Source of the DNA: Euphorbia lathyris
Lineage: Eukaryota; Streptophyta; Magnoliopsida; Malpighiales; Euphorbiaceae
Length of the DNA stretch: 64,000 bases
NCBI RefSeq assembly: GCF_963576675.1
Contig: NC_088911.1
Location: 131,009,929-131,073,928, forward strand
Direction: 5' to 3'
Shown piece after piece: positions 31,728 to 43,655 of this stretch (positions are counted from its first letter, which is position 1; each line of letters starts with the position of its first letter). Made by a program: the position numbers and the translations under genes. A model generated the notes under the pieces. The model did no database searches and had not been told where the DNA came from. It saw only the letters and a list, made by a program, of their open reading frames with translations.

Positions 31728-32590
31728 AAATACAGGAGGATGTGAGTGGTTCATTTGTTGAGGAGAATGGATCACTTGGGATGGTTCTTCTTAGTTCACT
31801 AGTTGCTATTTGTGGATCCTTTCAATTTCAGGTTCATTTTGTAGGATGGGAACTATTAAGAAAGCAAAAGGGAGTACGGAGTCTGCTGCTATAGCCGGTA
31901 CAAAACAACATTTATGATCAAGCACTCGATTCAATCAAAGCTGAAGTTAGAGAGGAAGTTAAAGAAGAAATGGAAAAGAGCATGGGTGTTAAACTTGGAA
32001 TGTGGATGCAAAGGTTGAGGCTATCGAACCTAACATCTAGGATATGTTTGGTTCAACTGTTTGTGTTTGTGGTTTGATGTTACTGATAGGTAGTAGAATG
32101 TAGTTGTTTTTTCTAGTTAAAGCAGCTATTCTGAAATTTTATCAAACACTTTTTTTTTTATCTCCTTTTAGAATTAAAAGAAAAAAAATAGTTTCGAAAA
32201 ATGGAAACAAACGGGCACTTAATCTAAATGTGGAGGATTTGATTCTCTCTATACCACAGACCCTTGCTATTTGTGGATCCTTTCAATTTGGAATTTGTGT
32301 AAGTTGTTCATTCTCAATTTCAGGTTCATTTTATGACATACTCTTGCTGGTTTAAGTCATGTTTTTCCACAGGTGGGCTACTCAAGCTGCAATCATGGAA
32401 AGTCTTAATCTAACTACAGCTCAGGTTTCATCTCTTCTCTTCTTTTTCCAGCTGCAGGGTAAGTTTTCTTAAGTTGCAGATAGATTAATTTTCTGTTCGA
32501 ATCTCAGTACTCCATGTTCGGTTCTATACTAACAATTGGTGCAATGCTCGGTGTTATAACACTGACTATTTCGGTCGAAAAGGGGTAACT
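31728..32590 (+). pseudogene. ERD6-like sugar transporter remnant
   Basis: 31730-31835 reads QEDVSGSFVEENGSLGMVLL then SSLVAICGSFQF. 32265-32310 repeats LAICGSFQFGIC and ends at a donor-like gtaag. After an acceptor (ccacag, about 32372) come VGYS and, frameshifted, ATQAAIMESLNLTTAQ. After another intron come YSMFGSILTIGAMLGVIT (32508-32561) and degenerate VEKG. This is the N-terminus and first two membrane segments of ERD6-like monosaccharide transporters of the major facilitator superfamily (..CGSFEFG.CVGYSAPTQ..I, LNL..AQYSMFGSILTIGAM.GA). Nothing of the remaining ten membrane segments is seen. Frameshifts and an internal duplication show a dead fragment. Confidence 0.78.
32041..32215. mobile_element. 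Possible small MITE inside the transporter remnant
   Basis: Between the two copies of the CGSFQF exon lies a segment that begins 'atatgtttggttcaactg' and ends 'aaacaaacgggcac', the 'TTTGG...CAAAC' pattern of many plant MITEs. No target duplication was confirmed. Confidence 0.35.
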
Positions 32591-32789
32591 TCTGTTTCCA
32601 ATTCCAAGCCATAATTTTTACTAAACTCCATTTTGCTTCATATGATTCACTTAACAATATGAGTCTCAGTGATTGTTATTGATGTGTAGTTTAGTATTTA
32701 TACAGAATACAGTTCACTCTGTAGTCAACAACTGAACCTATATTTTAGGCTAGAAATCAGGAACAGAATGATACAGATAAATAACAAAT

Positions 32790-33600
32790 AAATACATAGT
32801 CTAATAATAACCTCTCAAGCTTGATCTTAAATTGACCTTAACTGCTAGTTTTCATTATCCAAAATGATCTTAAATTGCTTATTGTAGAAAATTTCCCAAC
32901 TTTTCCAATTACAAAAATCTTATATGTGTCAACAGGTTCATGGTGGAAAGATAGATGAAATGCTGAGGAAAGAGAGTGGTGTATGGAGCAGTTCAGTGGT
33001 TCTTCAAAAGCTAGAGTCTTTTTTGGATCAATCAAAGCATGTGGAGAATGTATCTAGGTGCATCTTGGATTCTAATGTTGGATGTTCATCATAATCCGTT
33101 ACAGAAGTCATGCAATCGACCGAGCATTCCGGCCAGGGCAAAAGAAGAAGGTGTTTACTTACAGATTGATTGCTGCTGATTCACCTCAGCAGGATTAGGA
33201 TAACACAAAATGTGGAACATATATATGAGATAACGAAATTGACACCTCTACTTTCAGGTACACTTTATCAGAATCATGTAAAAGAAGTCTTCCATATCGC
33301 GAATCTGGTTCATCCACAGTTTCTGAAGCTAATAACTTGGAAGATGATTGTTAACCGAATAATGAGCAGAGTAAAGATAACAAGATATGTGATGAAAAAT
33401 CTGAAATCTAGTTTGCACACTAAGAAAGATGAAGACTTGAAAAGAATGAAGGAAGTGATACAAGATCTACATGAGATGACAAGCGGAATCCTGCATTACT
33501 AGATGAGATTTCACAGTTGTTCTGAATCTTAGTCCAAAACTTCAGATATATTCAAGCCAACCTCAAGTCTTTTTCACAGGTATTGTTGAAAAATTTAGAT
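32790..33600 (+). pseudogene. DRD1-like 3' part, copy 2
   Basis: It matches 22352-23095. 32934-33183 reads [18 protein letters not shown] in one frame and, in others, SNF2 helicase C-terminal pieces: SHAIDRAFRPGQKKKVFTYR then LIAADSP (motif VI). 33257-33502 is open and reads GTLYQNHVKEVFHIANLVHP, TWKMIVNRIMSRVKIT, DLHEMTSGILHY, followed in another frame by DFTVVLNLS. This copy keeps a longer second part than copy 1. No 5' exons of this copy are found upstream; the ERD6-like remnant lies there instead. It is non-functional because the order is permuted and frames are broken. Confidence 0.78.
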
Positions 33601-33659
33601 ATTATTAATTAATTCATAAAAACACTATTGATTTTGTCGATTTTAGACCTCGGACATCC

Positions 33660-34620
33660 TTATGTGTTGCTGATTTGGCGAAGCATATTGGCTGCCCAGA
33701 GTTTTGGTGTCTATGGGTGCGCGTCGGGCCATCGGGAATGGTTTGAATACTCGGGTCTGGGGAGACCTGGGGCTTTCTGCTACAAACCCTTTGGTTGAGA
33801 GTGAAGTGGTCGAGCATATGGTTGATGTTAATGTAGCTAGTTTGCTCTGTGTCCATACGGGAAAATGGGATGAAGCTGTCCTCACTGACTTGTTTAATGA
33901 GCGTGACTGCTCCACGATTAGAGCTATTCTTCTGCCCCACCAAAATGTTTTGAATTCGTGGTTCTAGGCCATCGAGAAGTCGGGTGAGTATATCGTGAAG
34001 AGTGAATACCGACAATGGAGGAATTTAATTAATCTAGTAGACGCTCCCCAAAATGCAACATGGTGTTCCATTTGGAATCTCTCCATCCCTTCAAAAGTGC
34101 ACAACCTAGTGCGGCAGGCGTATGCTAACTGTCTGCCTACTCTTCGATGCTGCCTTATTTGCTTATCGGTCTTTGGTGGGCTTCGACTGGCTTACTTGGG
34201 ATGCCTCGAACTCTTTTATGGCCTGCTGTAATGGCCTTCTTGACTGTACCCTGATGCACTACTTGACGAGTCTCTATCTTGCAGAGAAGTATTAAGTTGG
34301 ATTAAAGATAACGGATGGACAGATGTTCTGATTAAGACCGATTCACAACTCCTTATACAGGGGCTATCCTGTTACTCCCTCAGCGATTCTACTTTTAATT
34401 TTCATCTCAATGATTGCAAATATTTGTTGAAAGAATTAGTTGGATGTAATATCAGTTTTAGTAAAAGGTCACAGAACCATACTAGACATATGTTAGCTCG
34501 AGCGATTGGTTCTATGTTTGATCATGGAGTTCCTTTTATGTGTAATGCTTTTAGGCGTTAACTTATTATTATGGTCTTATGGGAGATTTTATATTATACT
34601 ATAAGTGGGAACCATGCATG
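33660..34620 (+). pseudogene. LINE remnant, copy 2
   Basis: 33700-34231 reads RRAIGNGLNTRVWGDLG, TGKWDEAVLTDLFNERDCS, IRAILLPHQN, GEYIVKSEYRQWRN, then WNLSIPSKVHNLVRQAYANC: the region between RT and zf-RVT of a plant L1-type LINE. The zf-RVT finger has been deleted (34145 joins to what is 28620 in copy 1). RNase H pieces follow up to about 34520. It is the uninterrupted paralogue used to define the copia target site at about 34060. Confidence 0.72.
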
Positions 34621-36747
34621 GACAACTTTAAACTGTCTCAAATCGATAAAGAAATTTAAATCATAGCTCAGCGTTTGCTATAAATCTAAACAACGATTAA
34701 TGTTGTGGGAATCAGTTGTTTGTTCTTACTAATCAGATATCTAAAAACCACTTTGACATATTTAATTATGAGTGGAAAGAACGGAAAGAAAATATAAACA
34801 AGACCTTCTCAGTTTGCATGAAGCGTTATTTTTGTTGTGTGTGATTTATATTTTTATATAGTGCGTCATAGTTATATCCATATAATTTACTAGGATCACT
34901 ATTTTTGGTTTCATAAAAATTCCAGAAATTCAATATCACCATTTTGTTACAGATTGTTTTCTCTAAATCATTTCTAGCTGAGATGCTTCTCTTATACGTT
35001 ATTTATTTCAGAATTTGCATGTATGCATGTCTTTTACCAGATTTTTTGTTTTGTTGTTTTAAGGTATAACATTGGAAGCAAATGGGAGGAATTTCCACCA
35101 TTATGCTTCTTATATGTGTAAAGGAAAATTTTAAGATTGGAGTGATCATTTAAACTTATCACAAAAAATTAAGTTATAAACCTTAATATAATTGGGAGAG
35201 CATCCACTTAAAAGGTGACTGACGAGTCTCGAACCGAAAAATAAGATAAAGTATGAAAAAAATATTAATATAATGATTTTTCAGAAAAAAAAATAGCAAT
35301 AAGAGCACACAATATCGCTGTAAAAACACTGTACGCCATTCTAATTTTTTTTTAAGTAGGGTATATAATTTACTTTAATTACGATATATAGAAAATAGTG
35401 ATATATTTAAAATTAATTTTGATAGTATAATTTAATTGTAATTTTATTTAATGTAAAAAACATCTATTTGTTTATATTAGGTAAGCCGTAAACTTGGACT
35501 TTGTTTTTTTGGCTAAAAAATCACGCCAATAAATAAATAAAAGCCTATATTTAGGAAATTTACATAAATCATACCAATAATTATGATATTTATGTAAAAG
35601 GCCTATATTATTTTTAATTCGAAAAATTAGATGGCTTAGCCCATCACTGTTGGGCTTTTTCTGAGACATCACTATTGGGCTTTATACATATTGAAAATTG
35701 GGTTAAATACATGAATATCATAATTAAGTACAATATTACAACTAAGTCATATCATAAAACTTAATTCTTAATATATCATTATTCTTTATATATTATGATT
35801 TTACACTGTTATTTAAAAATTCTAGACTCCAATTTATAAATCATAAACCTTAGCAGATATATTCTAAACTTTTAATTTATAAATTTTAATCCTTAAACTT
35901 TATTAAAAATACTGATTTTACTAGTTTGACATAATAATTTTATAACTTGATATATTTGTAAATAGTTTTTAAAAGATGAATTTCTGTGTAATTTTCCCTT
36001 AAAAATTTAGAGAAAATTACATAGAAATTTAGTTTTAAAAAATTATTTATAATTATATGAAATAGTAATTTGAACTATATCAAATTAAATAAATTATTAT
36101 TTTAATATATTTTAAGAAATGAGATTTATAAATTACGAGTCTAAGATATATTTTTTAGGATTCAAAATTTATGAATTAGGATTTAAAATTTATAAGTTAG
36201 AATATAAAAACATATTTTATTTGTAATATATAAAAAATAGTGATATATTGAGAATTAAGTTTTGTAATATCATTTGATTAAAAAAAAAGTTTTGTAATAT
36301 CATTTAATATTTCATGTAAAAAACTCGTCCTCGTAAAAAAAAGAAGCTGGTTATTTGTATTACTTAAGCCATAAATAAAGAGCATGAAACCAATGTCTAT
36401 ATGTTTATGTGTTACGTAAGATGATTATTTAGCCATAAACCAAGATCAATGTTTATAGCTTATATAATACAAATATATTTTTTAATTTATTTATATAATA
36501 ATTATATATTAATTTATTTAAATTATAATCATATAATATATATAATTATAATCAAAATACATGAAAATAATTGGCATACATATTGGCCTTCAATAACGAT
36601 CCAACTCACTATATAATTAAAATTATAATAAAATTGTATAAATTTATTTGGGTTTAATATTATCCTCAAATAATGGTCTCATTCACTAAATTTACGAGGA
36701 ATTATATATATATATAGGAAATCTAAGAAATTAATTGGATAACTAAA
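34621..36747. repeat. Unique stretch, then upstream segment, right copy
   Basis: 34621-35300 shows no gene and no partner in the window. From about 35300 the sequence follows 11223-15990 in order, but without the foldbacks at 11464 and 12621 and without LINE 2. It therefore displays empty sites at about 35525, 36102-36109 and 36569-36584. Foldback arms of the AT-rich family are present at 35690-36000 and 36006-36310. Confidence 0.65.
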
Positions 36748-37062
36748 ATGAATATAAATGATATGCGAAAATTATTGAATTTTCTTTCTTTTATTTTAAT
36801 GATATATATATTTGTATTTGTGTGTGTACAAGTTAAAAGGTCGATACCTAAACTTGTGCATGATTCTTCTAATGGAACGATCCCGTGGCTCAATTTAAGT
36901 GGAGATTTCTTATTCATCGGATGTAAACAGATTCAACCTTTGTCTTATTATTGTAAATATCGCGACCATATATGTAAAATAATTGTCAAGGGTAGTCCCA
37001 AATGGTTTAGAAGAGCGATTCTCGTTGATTTTTCATTCTCTGTCTTGCTTTTTGGATCCTAG
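36748..37062 (+). CDS. Unknown 104-codon ORF (right copy)
   Basis: It opens MNINDMRKLLNFLSFILMIY, with one hydrophobic segment that could be a membrane anchor or signal. Then VQVKRSIPKLVHDSSNGT, FLFIGCKQIQPLSYYCKY, IIVKGSPKWFRRAILVDF. The left paralogue (16046-16276) shares most of it but stops earlier. No family is recognised. It may be a fossil exon inside a repeat and not a gene; no introns, promoter or partner can be pointed to. Confidence 0.3.
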   Translation: MNINDMRKLLNFLSFILMIYIFVFVCVQVKRSIPKLVHDSSNGTIPWLNLSGDFLFIGCKQIQPLSYYCKYRDHICKIIVKGSPKWFRRAILVDFSFSVLLFGS

Positions 37063-37466
37063 TCCGAGTTTATAAGAAATTTTATAGGTAGAAAATCAAA
37101 GAATAAGTTGGATCTAATTCTACGAAATACAAAAAAAAAAAAAAGTGCTTATTTGTTATAAATCGGAATCCATGTTTTAGCTTAAATAATACAAATTTCT
37201 AAGTTGCAACGACATTTTATTTATTAATTTAATTTAATAAATAGCTGCAACGATATTTATATATTCATTTATCAATTAATATAATTCAGATTAGGTAATT
37301 AACATATATGAATATTTTTTATAAAAAAAATTAAGATAAAATAACATGTGATATTAATTTTGTATTTTTGTATGCAAAAACAAATAAAAGAACTAAAATT
37401 AATGGTGGAGATGACAACATGACCAAATTAAGAGAGTTTGAATTTGAGAAAATCCTAATCTTTACC

Positions 37467-37866
37467 GGGCGTTTGGTATTCTACTGGGATAGGGATAAGG
37501 ATAAAAGTTGGGATAGCGATATGGATAAATGGTTGGGATAGGAATAAAAATATGATATTGGAGAATTATTATTCAATGTTTGGTATGTGGGATAGTGATA
37601 GGGATAAAATAATACATTTTACTATTTTAACCTTATTTATACTACATAACATTAAATTGAGGGATAAGATGGACTTTTCCATCCTATTAAAATCGCAGGA
37701 ACTTATCCCACCTCCTTATACCACCCCCTCTTGGGTATAGGATTTGAGGGATAAGAGGTTTATCCATCGTCTGTCTCACTCTTCTATTTCCCAAACAAAC
37801 ACGAGATAACTTATCTCGTATTTTTTATCCCTATCCCACCTCCTAAATCTCTTCAAACAAACACCC
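37467..37866. mobile_element. 400-bp MITE absent from the left paralogue
   Basis: The left end GGGCGTTTGGTATTCTAC and the right end CAAACAAACACCC are inverted; inside, 'gggatagggataa' is mirrored by 'ttatccctatccca'. The left-hand copy runs straight through (about 16668-16690), so this is an insertion into the right copy. The GGGCGTTTGG-type ends resemble Tourist-like or hAT-like MITEs; a target duplication was not clear. Confidence 0.75.
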
Positions 37867-37910
37867 ACGTCTGTGATCAAAATTTATAATATTTATATTT
37901 CAATAATATT

Positions 37911-38325
37911 TAGAGAAAAATACAAAAATAACCTTGTGGTTTATTCGATTTGTAAAGACAATCGACATGGTTTAAAAGTTTACAAATAGAAGTTTGTGAT
38001 TGTTTAAAAAAAATAGAAGTTTGTGACTTTTGCAGTTTATAAACTCCGTTATTTCTTTAAAATTTGTTGTCGTGACTATTTATCTTAAAAGGGAGCGATT
38101 TTGAGCAATTAAAAAGACCGACTTTGAAAATTATCTAAAATTCAAGGTCTAACTTTACAAATTTACTAAATCACAAATATTGTTTGGTCGAAAAATTGAC
38201 TCGCAGATCCTTTAACTGTAAAATTCACAAAGTACAGATCTCTGGTTGTAAATTTTTAAACCACGAGGACTGTCTTTGCAAATCGGCCAGATCACAAAGT
38301 TTATTTTTGTACTTTCTAACCATCT
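37911..38325. repeat. Foldback repeat, 'aaaatacaaaaataac' type, right copy
   Basis: Paralogue of 16720-17107, with the same inverted ends and interior and small indels. Confidence 0.6.
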
Positions 38326-38534
38326 TTGTTTTTGAAAAAAAACAAGTTATATATATATATATATATATATATAGGTCAAAAAAACATTTATTTTGAAGTA
38401 TAAATATCAATATGAGAAAAATGTGCGTAAAATGAAATTAATTATTTGAAAATTTAATTAATCTAATTCTAGAGTGTTACAGTGGTGTAGGTGAGCATAC
38501 CATTAAAATTAAATAACTTGTCTCCTTTAATAAA

Positions 38535-38915
38535 GACATAATCTTTATTTGACTCCTCAAACTAAAATTTCAGAGTAAATTAGGACCGTAAATTACTAAA
38601 ATCATCATCTAGTCCCTAAACTAAGAAAAACTCATCAGTTCAGTCCTCATCCGAAGTAAAAAGCATCAAGTCATCATTGAAAATCATTCAGTTGAACAGT
38701 TTTAAACCCTCTTCCTCAAATTCATTTTAAGCCAATATAGAGATTATTACAGTCAATGTCAAATAGTCACAGTTTCTGATTTTATGATAGGATGAAGATT
38801 CAATTGATGATTTTGGCTTAACTACGTGACGTAATTAATGATTTTGATAGTTTAAGGTCCTAATTGACTTTAAATTTTTATTTTAGAGGTTCAAATGAGT
38901 ATTATGCCTTCAATA
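38535..38915. repeat. Foldback repeat, 'gactcctcaaactaaaa' type, right copy
   Basis: Paralogue of 17364-17735. Confidence 0.6.
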
Positions 38916-39080
38916 AAAGACAAATTTTATATTTATGTTTCATCAAAAAATAATAATTTATATTTATATAACTAAGAGTAATTTTGTACTTTCATGTGCA
39001 AAAACAAATAAAGGATTAAAGAGTTAATCAAGATAAACCTTGAGGACCTTAAAATATATATGGATTAACTAGTATAATAG

Positions 39081-39084
<4 letters not shown>

Positions 39085-39125
<41 letters not shown>
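39085..39125. repeat. TA microsatellite
   Basis: Alternating A and T run just upstream of the Mutator-like pair. Confidence 0.9.
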
Positions 39126-39127
<2 letters not shown>

Positions 39128-39223
39128 GTAAAAAAAATATATGAGAAAAATGTATGCCAAATATTACGTGGTGTAAGGTGAACATACAATTAAAATTAAA
39201 TAACTTGTGTCCTTCAATAAATG

Positions 39224-39226
<3 letters not shown>

Positions 39227-39293
<67 letters not shown>
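39227..39293. repeat. TA microsatellite, left target flank of MULE A
   Basis: About 67 bases of alternating A and T end directly at the element terminus GGGGAGGGATCAAGTGAG. Confidence 0.95.
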
Positions 39294-39296
<3 letters not shown>

Positions 39297-39370
39297 GAGG
39301 GATCAAGTGAGAACCCTCCCTTAGGTGAGGAGACTTTCATAGGTGAGAACCAATTAAAACTATGCCGTTT
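39294..39370 (+). repeat. MULE A left terminal region (transposase end)
   Basis: It has GTGAGAAC at two positions (39308 and 39342 regions), separated by 'cttaggtgaggagactttc'. The outermost sequence matches the outer end of B in inverted orientation (GGGGAGGAATCAAGTGAGAA). Confidence 0.85.
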
Positions 39371-39469
39371 TGGTCATTCTACAAAACACCTGCTATTCCA
39401 ATCAACAAATCGCGCAAATCACTCACAGTAAAATCACGATAAAAAAACGCTCAAATCCCTCACATCTTC

Positions 39470-39590
39470 TCCATCATCGTTCTTCATCATCGTTCTTCAT
39501 CAGCGATCTTCATCATCGTTCTTCATCAGCGATCTCCATCATCGTTCTCCATCATCGTTCTCCATCATCGTCAATTAGATCGACCTCCTT
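39470..39590 (+). repeat. 15-bp 'CATCATCGTTCTTCA' minisatellite
   Basis: Seven to eight units alternating CATCATCGTTCTTCA / TCAGCGATCTTCA forms lie in the 5' leader of the transposase gene. Element B has a different short array at the equivalent place (59570-59615). Confidence 0.8.
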
Positions 39591-39812
39591 CCTCATCGTT
39601 CCGTCATTAAACACTCCAAAAATAATCTGAAATCGCAAATCAGATTAAGAAAAAACGATCTACAATCAAAGAAATAACATCAATCAGGTAATTTTATCTC
39701 CAACAACTAGAAATGAATATTAAATTGTGTTCTGTTTTTTATGTTTATAATTATTCAGAAATTGCTTAAATCTCAAACAGATTGGAAATCATTCAGATTC
39801 TATTCCGAAACA

Positions 39813-42800
39813 ATGGAATTGCATGAAATAATAGACAATGATCTACAGGAGAATGATGATAACCATGAAATTTCCCTGTCCTCAACTATTGAAAGAGGTA
39901 CATGTGTTCTTCATAATTTCTCTGTTCTTCATAATCTAAAAAATCTTGTTCTAAATAATTGTTCATGTGTTCTATAGATAATAGTACATATTATTCGTTT
40001 TTTTATTTATAATTAGTTGTAAAAATTGTTGAAAAAATAAAATTGAGTATATTGAAATATAGAGTTCACTACGTTCTTCAAACTGTACCTCATGTTCTAA
40101 ACAATTGTTCATATGTGCTATATATTATCACATATGTTCCAAAATTGCACTTAAATGCAGTGTCAAATGAAGAGCAGCCAAATGATTCTTCCACTACAAT
40201 TATATCCTACACTCCACAAGTAGAAATTGTGCTGACTTCTGGAGGAACAAAAGAATGGAAGCCATGTTGCTCTCCGGAAAAAATACCTATTGTAGGAACA
40301 AAATTTTATACTATTGATGAGGGTATTGAATTTTACAAAGCATATGCCACTGAAGCAGGATTTAATATTAGAAAATCTAAAGTTAAAGAAAGAAAGAACA
40401 CAAATGTTGTGATTTTTCAATACTGTTTGTGCAATAAAGCAGGCCATAAGCAGAAAAAAATGTTGAAGATACTGAAGGACAAAAACCGAGAAGAAGATTA
40501 ATCACACGTGTTGGATGCGAAGCACAAATTGTTTTAAAGTACTGCAATGATAGAAAATATATTGTCTATCGTTTAAAAGAGGAACATACACATCCACTTT
40601 ACAGTCCACGATGTATGAAATTTCAAAAACAGGGAAGAAAACTGACAATACTACACAAAAAGTTGATTGTTGATAATTCTAAGGTGAGTCATATTCTAAA
40701 TTTACTTTCCTAACAACATCTACAATGTTTTCAAATTGTATTTACTTTCTTTATAAAATCTGTTCATGTGTTTTGTGTAGATGAATGTCGGACCCGTAAG
40801 AACATACAGACAAATAAAAGAAAAAGTTGGATCATACAACAATGTAGGAGCATTTAAGTAGGATTTCAAAAACTTCCACAGAGATTTAAAGGCTTACATT
40901 TATGAGTCAGATGCCCAAATGTTTATTGACATTTTCAGCAAGAAAAAACTTCTATAGTCTGCTTTTTTTTCAACTTTGATATGGATGAAGACGATCATCT
41001 CTGCAGAGCTTTATGGGCAGACCCCATTTGTAGAAAGAATTATGCTCTATTTGGTGATATGGTATCTTTTGACACAACATACCAAACAAACAGGTATTAT
41101 ATTACATGTACCAATTTCTTATTGCAAAGTTCTAAATATTTATTGGCATGTTCTAATATCTTATTGGCATGTTCTAAAATCTTATTCTTATATTCTTAAA
41201 AAAAATTCTTATTTACAAATATTTGTATATTATTTCCACAGATATAATAACATGATCTTTGGCCCCTTTACTAGAGTAGACCACCACAAAAAATGTGTTA
41301 CGTTCGCTGTTTGTTTCATTGCTAAAGAAGATATTGCATCATTTGAGTGGGTTTTCAAAACGTTTCTTAACGCAATAGGAAGCAATGAACCTACATGCTT
41401 AATAACAGATCAAGATCCAGCAATGAAGATTGCAATAAATTTTTTTTTCCAAAAAACAGAACATAGATTCTGCATGTGGCACATTATGAAAAAGATGAAT
41501 GATAAATCAGGTAAGTCTTCTAAAGCTTTGTTTACAATTAAAATTTTTACTGCTTGATTGTTCTACTATATGTTTTGATCAGGTATTAAATTGTATTTTC
41601 CAATATATTATTGGCATGTTAAAAATATTTGTATATTATGAAGATACTTACTGGTTTTTTTAATAGGTCGTGCAATTATGCAAGAAACCAATTTCTTAAA
41701 AAGGATTCAACTAATTGTCTGGAGTGTTGAGATTGAACTTGAAGAATTTGATGAAAAATGGAAAGCAGTCATTTCAGAGTTTAATTTGGAAAAACATGAA
41801 TGGCTATGTCAAATATTTGAAATCAGAAAAATATGGATTCCAGCGTACTTCAGGGACTTATTCCTAGGAGGAATTATGAGAACTACATCAAGGTTAGAGA
41901 GTGAGAACAACTTTTTCACTGCTTTTACAAATTCTCATTTAAGTCTTGTAGAATTTTATTTGAGATTTGATAGTGCAATGGATGCACAAAGGCATAACCA
42001 AGCTCACAATGACAATGATGCCAAACATAAAAGACCTGTATGCAAAACACCAATGAGTATTGAAACACATGGAGCTGATGTTTATACAACTACTGTCTTT
42101 TATGAGTTTCAGGAAGAGGTTTATAATGGTTCTTTCTTTTGTGGAATAGACAGATTCTATAAACAACCTCCTTTCGAAATTTACACTATCAAAGAGCAAA
42201 GGACATCAAAAAACTTTCAGGTTATGTACAACAGCATTGAAGACGAAACAAAATGTTCATGCAAAAAGTTTGAAAGACAAGGCTTACCATGTAGACACAT
42301 GGTGTGGGTTTGGAAGGCAAAAATGCTTGAATCAATTCCTAACAGGTATGTGCTTAACAGATGGACTACATTAGCAACAAGTCAAAAAAACATCAATCTG
42401 CACGGAAATCTTATGGAAGAATGTGCTGCTACAATTGAGAAGAAAACATTGCTGAATCAACTATGGTCAGAGATTAATGTTTGTGTCTATTTAGCTCAAG
42501 GTAATGAGGAAAATATAAAGGATCTTGTGAAGAAATTTCAAGGAATCAGAATGGATTTAGAAGCTAACATCACTCAAAAAGACACTGAGAAAAACAGAAC
42601 TCTTACAAAAAATCAAGACATTGAAATGTTGATTGGAACTAGTGTACCAACTGAAATTAATGTCAAAGCACAAAAAATATCAAAGAACAAAGGTACAAGT
42701 GTACATATTCCAAAAGGAAACAGTGATAAAAGATTGAAGAGTGAAAGAGAGAAAGTTGTTGAGGAAAACCAGAAAAAAAGAGGTTATGTAGAGTCTGTAA

Positions 42801-42835
42801 ACAGCTTGCTAACCATGATAACAGAAACTGTCTAG
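39813..42835 (+). pseudogene. MULE A transposase, FAR1/FHY3-type
   Basis: Exons by GT-AG borders and comparison with B: 39813-39897, 40161-40682, 40781-41093, 41242-41510, 41667-42835. Domains in order: FAR1 DNA-binding zinc region (GIEFYKAYATEAGFNIRKS, FQYCLCNKAGHK, then EEHTHPL with the H-x-H); MULE transposase domain (VSFDTTYQTN first Asp, GPFTRVDHHKKCVTFAVCF, LITDQDPAMK second Asp, RFCMWHIMKK, TTSRLESENNFF probable Glu); SWIM zinc finger (CSCKKFERQGLPCRHM). The C-terminal part is Lys/Glu-rich and may be coiled. When intact it would bind the element ends and cut and rejoin DNA in the nucleus. Lesions: 1-base loss at about 40459, TAG at 40859-40861 and 40955-40957. The 3' exon (385 codons) is open. 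Confidence 0.87.
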
Positions 42836-43655
42836 AAAAAGAGAACTAATCTCTTATATTATTTAGAACATATGATATATTTTTTAGAACATATAATACA
42901 TGTTTTAGAACAACAATTTAATCTTTCCAATATACAATTTATTGTCACAGAATTATTTTTTTTCTATGTAAGAAGCTGAAAATTTGTTATATTTATTTCT
43001 CTAAATTTTGTTATTTTTTATTCCTCTATCTTTTTACCCGTATTTCATTCAATGACATAATTATCATATTTCAAAGTATTATAAGTATAATAATTATTTC
43101 ATGTTCCTCTATCTTTTTATCTATATTCCATCCAATTTATGACGTGTGCCATAATTATCATATTTTAAGTATTATAAATATGATCATTATGACATGTATC
43201 ATAAATCTTGATGACAAAATGAATCTAACATGTTTATAGTGGATATAAACATGTATAGCAGTAAAATTTAACTTCAAGCTTCTCATGCTATTCTGATGAA
43301 TTTCCATATGATTACACATTTTGTTAAACAAGCCTCTAAGCTGCACACCTTTCCACTCTAAACAAATATATCCAATCTACACTTCATTGCTATTATCAAA
43401 ATCGTGTATGTTCCAAAAAATATGTTTTATGTTCCAAATAATATGTCTTATGTTCTAACATATATAACATGTTAAAAAATAAAACACAAACTTTGCCAAC
43501 AGAAACTTCTACAATATATTTTACAAAAATTATAATAACTACCCCATATATATTACAAATTATAACTAACTGAACTAATAATACTTGTACAAAAAATATT
43601 CTAAAATTCTAAAATACAATGCTAGAAATATTTACCGCAATTACATAATATAAAA
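42836..43655. other. Spacer between convergent genes of MULE A
   Basis: AT-rich, with repeated 'TTTTAGAACATATGATA'-like motifs (42860-42915) and 'atgttctaaaa'/'atgttccaaa' motifs (43405-43470). A 'gacgtgtgccataattatca' / 'gacatgtatcataaatc' duplication lies at 43140-43210. No gene is seen. Confidence 0.6.

Noticed and set aside
39227..39293. Regular repeats considered as a satellite or CRISPR-like array
   Set aside because: Simple alternating TA; no spacers and eukaryotic context.
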